Below are positions 57,338 to 64,000 of a stretch of 64,000 nucleotides of DNA, piece by piece. The position numbers and the translations under genes are program-made. Every line of letters begins with the position of its first letter. Position 1 is the stretch's first letter. The stretch is from NCBI RefSeq assembly GCF_003946045.1, contig NZ_RHNW01000006.1, positions 112,749 through 176,748 on the forward strand, given 5' to 3'. Origin of the DNA: Levilactobacillus mulengensis. Lineage in GTDB: Bacteria > Bacillota > Bacilli > Lactobacillales > Lactobacillaceae. The notes beneath the pieces were generated by a model that saw only the letters and a program-made list of their open reading frames with translations, made no database searches and was not told the origin of the DNA.

Positions 57338-57418
57338 GAATGGCCACAACCATACCTTCCCATCAAATACAATACAAACACCCTATTCCGTGGGACCGAA
57401 CTCATGATAGTCGCAGAG

Positions 57419-57651
57419 CTGGGGAAATCGCGCCAGTCGTGGGAGTGACCAGAGGCGAGCCAAGGTGACCAGCTGTGTCGATGGTCTTAGCTGAGCGATT
57501 TTCTCAGCTTAGCCCATGGGACAACCTTTGAGACCGCTTCTCAGGCTCAAAGTTGAGGTGGAAGCCCGCCCTTCGGCTGGAACCGGCCCCACAGCAGAGC
57601 ACCTTGAGCGCGCCGGCGGGAACGGACGCGACTAGGCACGATTTTACCCAG
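57419..57651 (-). repeat. Structured interspersed element A15
   Basis: Full A copy, core 57445-57623. Closing helix GGCGAGCCAAGGTG with CACCTTGAGCGCGCC; hairpin 3 CTTAGCTGAG...CTCAGCTTAG; hairpins 1 and 2 nearly identical to A14. Outer arms GGGAAATCGCGCCAGTCG with CGACTAGGCACGATTTTACCC. The upstream CCTATTCCGTGGGACCGAACTCA (in two pieces, near 57378-57403) is a third copy of the flank seen before A13 and A14. Confidence 0.86.
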
Positions 57652-57684
57652 CCCGCCAGTGCAAACCCAGAGTTCGACTCCACA

Positions 57685-57731
57685 GAAATAGGCCCAACGG
57701 TTAGCGCGAACGCTGACCGTCAGGCCTATCA
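57685..57731 (-). terminator. Terminator of the DUF1003 operon
   Basis: Minus strand ATAGGCCTGACGGTCAGCG pairs with CGCTAACCGTTGGGCCTAT, followed by TTCTG. It follows the small ORF by about 15 bases. Confidence 0.7.
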
Positions 57732-57745
57732 AAAAAAGAATTCAC

Positions 57746-57829
57746 TTAATGGGCAACGCGCCCGGCGACTCGTTGGCCGAAGAATAAGCCAACAATAAAT
57801 AAGAGACTAGCGGTGATCCACTTGCTCAT
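57746..57829 (-). CDS. 27-residue single-span membrane peptide
   Basis: ATG 57829 to TAA 57746: MSKWITASLLFIVGLFFGQ then RVAGRVAH. It has GGGAG 7 bases upstream and overlaps the 3' end of the DUF1003 gene by 23 bases in another frame, so it is translationally coupled. One hydrophobic helix (residues 5-18) with a basic tail suggests a small membrane protein, perhaps a partner of the DUF1003 protein. Coding is inferred from the ribosome site, the coupling and the membrane-like composition. Confidence 0.6.
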   Translation of the reverse strand: MSKWITASLLFIVGLFFGQRVAGRVAH

Positions 57830-58583
57830 GGTGAGACTCCCTTCGTTCTGCCGCATCAGGGGTGGCCTTAGCCTCCCGCAATTCGGCTAGTTCTTGACGA
57901 ATTTCACCTAAAATTTCTAACTGAAACCGTTCGATCTCCATGGTGTGTGGGACCTGGTTCTGCGCCAAGTGATCGACCTTAGCGTGAAGTAACCGCAGTT
58001 CGTGCTCGGACTTGAGGTTCACGTGATAGTCGTTTTCGGCCATCATCCGGTCCCGGTCTGCGGAGCGGTTCTGGCTCATCATGATGATGGGCGCCTGAAT
58101 CGCTGCGACACAGCTCAAGACTAAATTTAACAGAATGAAGGGGTAGTTGTCAAAGTTCGCCCCAAAGACGTGCAGGCCATTAACGACCATCCAGCCAATC
58201 AGTACGAACATGAAAACCAGGATAAAGCCCCATGAGCCCCCGAACCGGGCAACGTCATCGGACACCTTCTGGCCAAATGTGAGACTTTCCTTCAGGCTGT
58301 CGTTTACGTCGATGATATCGTAATCGTCGCTCTGCAGCGCCTTGGTCAATTTGTGATTAATCTTTTGCGTCTGCTTCAAATCGGCGTTGATCATCGCGTC
58401 CACGTGGTCTAACCGATATTTTAATAAATGATGCCCGCAAATGTAATCGGTCGGCTTGCTTTGGGGGTAGTCGCGCTTGATGCGATTCCGTAGCCCCGTG
58501 TCTAGTTCCGCCAGCTGCAGGCTGGTCTCCAGCGAAATGGGGGCCCCATCGACTAAGCAGGTTAATTCGTCCGCCTCTGTCAT
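57807..58583 (-). CDS. DUF1003 domain membrane protein
   Basis: A 258-residue protein. DUF1003 is seen in FGGSWGFILVFMFVLIGWMVVNG and FPFILLNLVLSCVAAIQAPIIMMSQNRSADRDRMMAENDYHVNLKSEHEL-like residues (about 115-200): two membrane helices followed by the conserved basic/acidic stretch. The N-terminal 50 residues hold a small cysteine pair (C9, C49) and NRIKRDYP. A C-terminal acidic coil follows. Function unknown. It is 8 bases from the pseudouridine synthase gene and shares its transcript. Confidence 0.85.
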   Translation of the reverse strand: MTEADELTCLVDGAPISLETSLQLAELDTGLRNRIKRDYPQSKPTDYICGHHLLKYRLDHVDAMINADLKQTQKINHKLTKALQSDDYDIIDVNDSLKESLTFGQKVSDDVARFGGSWGFILVFMFVLIGWMVVNGLHVFGANFDNYPFILLNLVLSCVAAIQAPIIMMSQNRSADRDRMMAENDYHVNLKSEHELRLLHAKVDHLAQNQVPHTMEIERFQLEILGEIRQELAELREAKATPDAAERRESHHEQVDHR

Positions 58584-58590
58584 TGTTTCG

Positions 58591-59478
58591 TCACTCCTCA
58601 GATAATTGTTGAATCAGGACTTGCCAGTCAGCGGGTGGCTCACTGGTAAAGGCCCGGTCTTCCCCGGTAAAGGGATCCGTAAATGTCAACGTGTGGGCGT
58701 GCAGCGCCTGTCGTGTCATCCCCGCTAATTGCGGGCCGCCGTACAGCTCATCCCCGACTAAGGGATGGTCCAGCGAGGCAAAATGGGCGCGAATCTGGTG
58801 CGTCCGCCCCGTATGTAATTTCACCCGAACCAACGTGGCATTTGGAAACCGCTTTTCGACCCAGTACTCCGTCTTCGCGGGCTTGCCGTCCGGGGAGACC
58901 ATTTGGTTGTAGCCGGTCGGGTCGCTGGCTAACGGCGCATCAATGATGCCGTGGTCGTCAGGCAATTGACCACTGACCACCGCCAGATAGCGTTTATCCA
59001 CCTGATGGGCCGCCTGTAGCTGACTCGCCAGACTATTAGCCAAGCGATGCCGCGCGACCCAGACTACCCCACTCGTGAAGCGGTCCAGCCGCGTCAAAAT
59101 GTGGGGGACCTGGTTTTCCGCGTCCTCGGCCAGCCAGTAACCCTTGATGCGGTTGACCAGCGTATCCGTGCGGTTAGCGGGCCCCGGTACCACGTTGAGG
59201 CCAGCGGGCTTGTCCACGACCAACCAGTCACGGTTTTCAAATAGCACCGTAATGGGCGTCGAACTCGTCGCCACGGCATCGTCCGCAACCTCGGCGGGCA
59301 AGCCAACCGTGACGGTATCCCCCACGTTCAGCGCAACGGCCGGTGTGACCACGTGGCCGTTGACGCGGATGGTCCCCGCCCGCTTCAGGTCGCTGAAGAC
59401 CCGGTGGCTGACCCCCTGATTATTTAAAAAACGTTTCAAACTAGTGACGGGCGTCGTCACCTGCCAGCTCAACTCCAT
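58591..59478 (-). CDS. Pseudouridine synthase, RluA/RluD family
   Basis: A 295-residue enzyme that isomerises uridine in rRNA or tRNA. N-terminal S4-like domain (SLKRFLNNQGVSHRVFSDLKRAGTIRVNG, residues about 13-41) and a catalytic domain with HILTRLDRFTSGVVWVARH (catalytic Asp in RLD, about residue 132), KRYLAVVSG, and the late GRTHQIRAHFASLDHPLVGDELYGG. The target base cannot be told from sequence. AAAGGGAGGG precedes ATG 59478. Confidence 0.92.
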   Translation of the reverse strand: MELSWQVTTPVTSLKRFLNNQGVSHRVFSDLKRAGTIRVNGHVVTPAVALNVGDTVTVGLPAEVADDAVATSSTPITVLFENRDWLVVDKPAGLNVVPGPANRTDTLVNRIKGYWLAEDAENQVPHILTRLDRFTSGVVWVARHRLANSLASQLQAAHQVDKRYLAVVSGQLPDDHGIIDAPLASDPTGYNQMVSPDGKPAKTEYWVEKRFPNATLVRVKLHTGRTHQIRAHFASLDHPLVGDELYGGPQLAGMTRQALHAHTLTFTDPFTGEDRAFTSEPPADWQVLIQQLSEE

Positions 59479-59493
59479 GTTGGCCCTCCCTTT

Positions 59494-59811
59494 CTACTCA
59501 TCGACTAGCTCAATCATCCAGTCGAGGGCATCATTGTGTTCATTTAAACGTTCCGGATGTTCTTCAAGTGCCTGGTTAATGGCCTGAATGCGACCGGCAA
59601 AGGGCGACCGCAACGTCAGGTCTTCCCGCTCACCGTGAACCACCATAAATGGCGTGCCCAACTTGATGCGCCCAGCCGTCACCAGCCAGGAGATCCGTGT
59701 GACGGCGCCAACCAGCTCGCGACCATCGTCAGCAAATCCCAAGCGAAGGCGCCCCTCTTCATCGGGCGTTAACCACAGGGCATCCGCACTTGCTTCAATT
59801 CGATCAATCAT
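59494..59811 (-). CDS. GcvH-like protein lacking the lipoyl-lysine
   Basis: A 105-residue protein with the glycine-cleavage H-protein pattern: ADALWLTPDEEGRLRLGFADDGRELVGAVTRISWL (first sheet), GTPFMVVHGEREDLTLRSPFAGRIQAINQALEEHPERLNEHN and WMIELVDE. The end matches the GcvH consensus (SP-G-I--N-AL---P--LN). At the lipoylation site, where GcvH has ESVKAxSD, this has HGEREDLT, so the modified lysine is replaced by arginine. A canonical H role is therefore unlikely; it could be a scaffold or carrier-free relative. Upstream of the RluA gene on one strand. Start ATG 59811 follows AAGGGGTG. Confidence 0.7.
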   Translation of the reverse strand: MIDRIEASADALWLTPDEEGRLRLGFADDGRELVGAVTRISWLVTAGRIKLGTPFMVVHGEREDLTLRSPFAGRIQAINQALEEHPERLNEHNDALDWMIELVDE

Positions 59812-60098
59812 TGTTGTCACCCCTTACATTTATTTTTTGTGCTGTTCATCGTTGCCAGTCCCCCTACCCAAGTGACCCGGCCACCGTAGTAAAAACTTAA
59901 CCAACCACTTTCAGCTAAACCAGCGCTGGTCGTCGTTAGGGGGTGAAACCTTTCAGGTTGGGCTAGTCACCGAATAATCAGGGACTAACGGCCACCTGTA
60001 ATTACGTCCCATTTTACCATAGCCCCGGAAATCCCGGGAACCATTTCCCCCTTTCTCGGGAAAACTCTGTATAATGGGGGCATAAAGGGGGAGATTTT

Positions 60099-60338
60099 AT
60101 GATGACTGCCAATTTACTAACCGGTGGCTTGATTCTCATTACCGGGATTGCACTCATTATTTTTCTAGTAGCAAAATTAATTCCACGCACGAACCACGAC
60201 CACGACACCGCTGTTTTATTGGGGATATTCTTGGTGATTGGGATTGCATTGGTCGGCATGGGTGGCTTCATCGGTATGGGCGGCTGGAGTAGCGCCATGA
60301 TGGGCCACTGGGGCAGCGTGATGGGCTGCTGGCGTTAA
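60099..60338 (+). CDS. Small glycine/methionine-rich membrane protein
   Basis: A 79-residue protein. Two hydrophobic segments (LLTGGLILITGIALIIFLVAKL, then AVLLGIFLVIGIALVGMGG) with RTNHDHDT between, and a tail rich in Gly, Met and Trp (MGGWSSAMMGHWGSVMGCW). Not a family I recognise. Met/His/Cys could bind metal, a guess only. AAGGGGGAG lies before ATG 60099, with TATAAT near 60070. A terminator follows at once, so it is a real transcription unit. Confidence 0.72.
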   Translation: MMTANLLTGGLILITGIALIIFLVAKLIPRTNHDHDTAVLLGIFLVIGIALVGMGGFIGMGGWSSAMMGHWGSVMGCWR

Positions 60339-60354
60339 GTTAAATTACCTATGT

Positions 60355-60393
60355 CAAAAGAGAGAACGGCAATTGCGCTGTTCTCTCTTTTTA
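60355..60393 (+). terminator. Terminator after the small membrane protein
   Basis: AAAGAGAGAACGGCA-ATTG-CGCTGTTCTCTCTTTTT on the plus strand, about 20 bases after the stop. Confidence 0.87.
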
Positions 60394-60421
60394 TGTGGTG
60401 ATTAATTTATATGGCAGTTAG

Positions 60422-60659
60422 TTAGTCGAGTTGCTTAATCACGCGCGCTGGATTACCGCCGAGGACCACGTCAGAGCAGATAATGATGCCCCCATCACCT
60501 ACCCGCACATCGTCACCTGTTACGCCAAACATTTTCTTAATCAATCTTTATTCCACTCAGGGTATTTTCCCCTAGTACATTAAAAACTTCGACCTTATCA
60601 TGAACACCGCCCCGTTCTGCTACTAGCTCCTCATCGTAATCCTTGCAGAGTTCACCCAT
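60422..60659 (-). pseudogene. Decayed maltose/sugar O-acetyltransferase remnant
   Basis: The minus strand starts ATG 60659 and reads MGELCKDYDEELVAERGG, like the N-terminus of maltose acetyltransferases. It stops after 41 codons at a TAA (near 60537). A further in-frame piece reads VRVGDGGIIICSDVV and VLGGNPARVIKQLD up to TAA 60422, the C-terminal end of the hexapeptide-repeat acyltransferase family. The middle of the protein (about 100 residues) is deleted, and frame and stop are broken. I infer an old gene eroded next to the CRISPR locus. Confidence 0.65.
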
Positions 60660-60875
60660 GATTATTCTTTCTTTTCACTCTTACCGTACTAGGCACTCCA
60701 GTTCTTACAAGTATTCTGTGTTTGATAAATTTTTCGTACTCATTTGGAAAATTTGCGGGGAAATTCCGATTAGTTTAAGAACTCCAATCCAGACTGTGCA
60801 TATCCGCTATAATCTTTGAATCTTAGTGCTTGTTAAGGTTCAGCATAAATTGATAATACATCCTAATTATTTTAT
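60660..60875. other. AT-rich region upstream of the CRISPR array
   Basis: Holds TATAAT at 60808-60813 without a good -35, and no tracrRNA anti-repeat that I can find. No gene seen. Confidence 0.5.
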
Positions 60876-62362
60876 GTTTTCAATCTCTTTCAAATTAGGG
60901 TATAACAGAACATGAGGCCGCAAAAGTGACTACCGCTGTGAGCTTTAAGTTCCTTTCAAATTAGGGTATAACAGAACTATTCAAGATGCTAAGTGGGGCA
61001 GTGACCGGCTTTAAGTTCCTTTCAAATTAGGGTATAACAGAACGCGGATGATGGGTATGAAGTTATCTATCAGGCTTTAAGTTCCTTTCAAATTAGGGTA
61101 TAACAGAACTGTAATTGTGAGGCATGCTAGGATCAACCTGCTTTAAGTTCCTTTCAAATTAGGGTATAACAGAACCTTGTTAATGAGTAATGGTTATTAT
61201 GCCAGCTTTAAGTTCCTTTCAAATTAGGGTATAACAGAACTTATCGGAGCCTTTGAATGAACCTGAAGTTAGCTTTAAGTTCCTTTCAAATTAGGGTATA
61301 ACAGAACGATGATTTTTTTCAATCATTGTGAGCAGCGGCTTTAAGTTCCTTTCAAATTAGGGTATAACAGAACGGTGAATACGAGTTCATTGGTCAATAT
61401 GAGGCTTTAAGTTCCTTTCAAATTAGGGTATAACAGAACGGGGAAGCCGTGCAGACCAGTGCAATCTGGGCTTTAAGTTCCTTTCAAATTAGGGTATAAC
61501 AGAACTAGCTTTGATTTTCAAGTGACTTGATAGCCGCTTTAAGTTCCTTTCAAATTAGGGTATAACAGAACTAGGCATTGACCTAGGCGAGTGCTATAGC
61601 CGCTTTAAGTTCCTTTCAAATTAGGGTATAACAGAACTTCGGCCAATTGCTTTGGAACATCATAACCGCTTTAAGTTCCTTTCAAATTAGGGTATAACAG
61701 AACAAACCAGTGCTCTTTAGCCCGCGAAAAGTGCTTTAAGTTCCTTTCAAATTAGGGTATAACAGAACGTCAGAAAACCTAAAAAGTTAAACATTTTAGC
61801 TTTAAGTTCCTTTCAAATTAGGGTATAACAGAACTACCTCGCGACCCCAACCGGCTACTACGTCGCTTTAAGTTCCTTTCAAATTAGGGTATAACAGAAC
61901 AATGAATTTTGATTAAGGTGTCATCGCCAAGCTTTAAGTTCCTTTCAAATTAGGGTATAACAGAACTGGGAGCGCGTCGGGGAAATAGTGTAGCGCGCTT
62001 TAAGTTCCTTTCAAATTAGGGTATAACAGAACCGTTGCCCCAAGCGATGCAGGACCGCTATGGCTTTAAGTTCCTTTCAAATTAGGGTATAACAGAACAC
62101 CAGCGCGCTCTAAGCCAAGCCGAAACCCGCTTTAAGTTCCTTTCAAATTAGGGTATAACAGAACTCAAAAATAAGTTGCTGTTCCGGGTTATCTGCTTTA
62201 AGTTCCTTTCAAATTAGGGTATAACAGAACAACAGGTTGACACCATCAGTGACCAAAACGGCTTTAAGTTCCTTTCAAATTAGGGTATAACAGAACGGTA
62301 CCTCAGAAAACACCACATCAAGTACTGCTTTAAGTTCCTTTCAAATTAGGGTATAACAGAAC
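60876..62362 (+). CRISPR. CRISPR array, 23 repeats and 22 spacers, type II-C
   Basis: Repeats of 36 bases begin GCTTTAAGTTCCTTTCAAAT and end TAGGGTATAACAGAAC. Spacers are 30 bases except two of 29 (before 61205 and before 61733) and one of 31 (before 61272). All repeats look identical except the first (60876-60911), whose first 11 bases carry five differences. The repeat resembles those of II-C systems (a 5' part G-TTTAA-TTCCTTTCA and a -10-like TATAAC near the 3' end). I infer that crRNAs read left to right, toward cas2. tracrRNA is not in the window. No spacer could be matched here. Confidence 0.96.
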
Positions 62363-62442
62363 ATTTCACACGTTGAGACGCTCAACAACAGTATTTGTCG
62401 ACCTTTTTCCAAGCACAGAAAGTGACAACGATGTGTGATTCT

Positions 62443-62496
62443 AAATAAATAAGCCATTGCTGGTTTGAAAACTGCCAGTGATTGCTTATTTATTTT
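62443..62496. terminator. Bidirectional terminator between array and cas2
   Basis: AATAAATAAGCCATTGCTGG pairs with CCAGTGATTGCTTATTTATT, with T/A-rich sequence at both ends. The 62363-62442 part contains a small hairpin GTTGAG-ACG-CTCAAC just after the last repeat. Confidence 0.8.
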
Positions 62497-62503
62497 AAAT
62501 TAT

Positions 62504-62812
62504 TCATAAGATAGTCAAGTCTGAATTTGAAATTTCTTTTTCCTGCTCTGACACGGCGCCAACCATAATTCGCATACTACTAAATTGCTTCTCAGTTAAT
62601 GTTAGCATACGAACCTGCCCGGCCATAGGGATAAAGTCCGCAACACGTTGTTCGTATTTTTTAGCCATATCTGTCCCGTTAACTAAACGGTAATAGACAG
62701 ATAATTGCATCATAACAAAACCGGAATTTAGTAGATTTTTCCTGAATTTTTGGGCAGCACGCCTATTAGCCTTAGTCTTAGTGGGTAAATCGAACATTAC
62801 AATTATTCTCAT
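62504..62812 (-). CDS. cas2: CRISPR-associated endoribonuclease/integration subunit Cas2
   Basis: Cas2 is the small structural subunit of the Cas1-Cas2 integrase. From ATG 62812 it is 102 residues: MRIIVMFDLPTKTKANRRAAQKFRKNLLNSGF has the first strand with the conserved aspartate (Asp8) and the type II start pattern MFDLPT. GAGGAATAG lies before this ATG; a start at 62830 is possible and would overlap cas1. It is the last cas gene before the array; no csn2 lies between. Confidence 0.93.
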   Translation of the reverse strand: MRIIVMFDLPTKTKANRRAAQKFRKNLLNSGFVMMQLSVYYRLVNGTDMAKKYEQRVADFIPMAGQVRMLTLTEKQFSSMRIMVGAVSEQEKEISNSDLTIL

Positions 62813-62819
62813 GAATCTT

Positions 62820-63734
62820 CTATTCCTCATTCTTATGGACCTGTAGAGTTACTACTTTTGGTAGTAATAAGGGCGTAATTTTTTGACTTTCACAGGCATT
62901 CCAAAGTGATTCAACTACTAAGTGGATTGCATACTGGACGCTTTGACATTGATTATTGATTAAAACTTCGTAGCTTAGAATTCGTAAAAGTTGCGCCTTG
63001 TTTTCAGAACTGAGCATCTCATTAGATTGTGCCGAAAGCTGACTAAAAACATAGAGTTCAACTACCGGACGAAATGGTTCAATTAGATCATCTGCTAGAT
63101 TAAAGGGATTTTGCAGATTATGATGATTGAATGCCAATGCTGGCTCAAACCCAAACTGAACTAATTCACGAGCAATGCAACTTCGTAGAATGGAAAAACC
63201 GTAATTTAGTGCGCCATTGGTTAAATTACCAAGTCGTCGATTGAACTCTTGGCCACCAATAGTTGTGAAGTATATTTTAGCGGCAACACCTTCACGAGCA
63301 CTTTCGTCTCCATCAAGAACAGCATCTGCCAGTTTATTTAGTACTGTTGCCGGACCACCTGTCAATAATTGAACGACCGTCCCCTGATTATGAATTTTCT
63401 GTTTAATAACCTTTCTGGTCAATCGATCCTTAAAACGTTTGGTCAGAGCAAGCTGTAGATTGAGCGTTTTTAGATGTTGGTAGTAGCCACCTATACCTAA
63501 AGGGAGTAACGTACCTGAAGGAAGATGTTGAGAATCACAAGTAATGACCGTTATTCCATGTTCAGCCAACTCACTTAAAGCAGCAGTTGAAATTTTAGAG
63601 TCAAGGCTCTCTATAAGAAGGCTTTGAATGTCATCAAAGGGAAAATGATACTTTGACCCATTTGTTGCAACTTCCAACTGATAATGATCTAAAGATATCG
63701 TCGCCGGATTCTTTAAATAGACATTTCTAAACAT
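62820..63734 (-). CDS. cas1: CRISPR-associated endonuclease Cas1
   Basis: Cas1 is the integrase of new spacers. I use ATG 63734 (MFRNVYLKNPATISLDHYQLEV, 304 residues), with AGGAGTGA 10 bases upstream. The metal site is visible: EGVAAKIYF (Glu), AFNHHNLQNPFNLADDLIEPFRP (His, Asp, Glu). It resembles type II Cas1 proteins by memory. It overlaps or touches cas2 and lies just after the cas9 stop. Confidence 0.95.
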   Translation of the reverse strand: MFRNVYLKNPATISLDHYQLEVATNGSKYHFPFDDIQSLLIESLDSKISTAALSELAEHGITVITCDSQHLPSGTLLPLGIGGYYQHLKTLNLQLALTKRFKDRLTRKVIKQKIHNQGTVVQLLTGGPATVLNKLADAVLDGDESAREGVAAKIYFTTIGGQEFNRRLGNLTNGALNYGFSILRSCIARELVQFGFEPALAFNHHNLQNPFNLADDLIEPFRPVVELYVFSQLSAQSNEMLSSENKAQLLRILSYEVLINNQCQSVQYAIHLVVESLWNACESQKITPLLLPKVVTLQVHKNEE

Positions 63735-63747
63735 CCTATATTCACTC

Positions 63748-64000
63748 CTAATTAAAAGTCGAACGGTGTTCATGCTTAATTGGATAGAAATTACCCAAGT
63801 AGTCAATCTGAAAACGGGTAATACTGATTATCTTGTTGAGCACAATCGGTTTTATTTTGAAGTCTCCATTAATCGACTGAAATGCCACTTGCTTTTTAGA
63901 AATACCGAAACCGTCAAAGTAACGTAAGCACCAAATAACTGACCGTCTATGATTGGCGGCAAATCCACGATATGATAACCTCATCAAATAAATTGGTGAG
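63748..64000 (-). CDS. cas9: Cas9 C-terminal end (partial, type II-C-like)
   Basis: The frame is open to the window edge (83 residues visible) and stops with TAA at 63748, 13 bases before the cas1 start. Its last part, IISITRFQIDYLGNFYPIKH, resembles the end of Neisseria-type II-C Cas9 (FQKYQIDELGKEIRP). GFAANHRRSVI before it also has the look of the PAM-interacting domain. Most of Cas9 lies outside the window, so catalytic domains cannot be inspected. Confidence 0.75.
   Translation of the reverse strand, partial: SPIYLMRLSYRGFAANHRRSVIWCLRYFDGFGISKKQVAFQSINGDFKIKPIVLNKIISITRFQIDYLGNFYPIKHEHRSTFN

Noticed and set aside
33081..57651. Insertion sequences or transposase genes that could move the A/B elements
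   Set aside because: No transposase, integrase (besides Cas1) or TnpA-like frame is visible in the window; any mobilising enzyme would have to be elsewhere.
60808..60813. TATAAT as a leader promoter for the CRISPR array
   Set aside because: No acceptable -35 at 16-18 bases; kept only as a remark.
62461..62475. GGTTTGAAAACTGCC as a tracrRNA anti-repeat
   Set aside because: Only seven bases agree with the needed anti-repeat, and they are the loop of the terminator hairpin.

Overview
The window looks like a chromosomal segment of a lactic acid bacterium of the family Lactobacillaceae, probably Levilactobacillus or a close relative. The grounds are the ribosomal/rpo gene order, the ctsR-clpC pair beside rpoBC, the tRNA order, the T-box, lysine and PyrR leaders, and pairs such as ThrE halves and MFS plus DUF4811. 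This is inference from gene content; no database was searched.

Layout. 1-12.8 kb: the S10-spc-alpha ribosomal supercluster on the minus strand, from rpsJ to a truncated rpsK at the window edge, with secY, adk, infA and rpmJ inside it. 12.8-18.5 kb: a MATE exporter separates this block from the str operon (rpsL-rpsG-fusA), and a plus-strand prepilin peptidase (comC) sits between rpsL and rpoC. 18.6-30.1 kb: rpoC, rpoB with a leader terminator, a TetR regulator, clpC and ctsR with a CtsR-type operator. 30.2-31.1 kb: eight tRNA genes without rRNA. 31.5-36.9 kb: serS under a T-box, a deoxynucleoside kinase, and lysP under a lysine riboswitch. 36.9-60.4 kb: accessory and transport genes, namely GNAT acetyltransferases (one PaiA-like), an alpha/beta hydrolase, PAP2 phosphatase, ThrE pair, MntR/DtxR regulator with a CDF metal exporter, MerR-controlled MFS plus DUF4811, AzlCD, uracil permease with PyrR attenuator, DUF1003 protein, RluA-type pseudouridine synthase and a GcvH-like protein without the lipoyl lysine. 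60.4-64 kb: a decayed acetyltransferase, a CRISPR array of 23 repeats, cas2, cas1 and the C-terminal end of a cas9 running off the window. There is no csn2, so the layout is type II-C.

The most unusual content is a family of about 20 structured interspersed elements, all intergenic and all between 33 and 58 kb. I call them A1-A15 and B1-B5. Full copies fold into a closing helix plus three hairpins. The helices are kept by compensatory base changes between copies, and hairpin 3 keeps a U.U mismatch at one fixed place while the pairs around it change. Outside the conserved core most copies carry an outer arm pair that is nearly perfectly self-complementary but unique to that copy, and several arms begin at the T-tract of the upstream gene's terminator. 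17 of 20 copies lie in the same orientation relative to the gene whose 3' end they follow. I know no named family that matches. They look like a 3'-trailer RNA family or a fold-back mobile DNA, and I rate them the best candidate for something undescribed.

Strand given for A and B elements is the strand on which A copies read from GTTCCCGGCGG to CTCTGGTCACT, and B copies from CGTGACGCTGTGGGCGG to CCCACGGCT.
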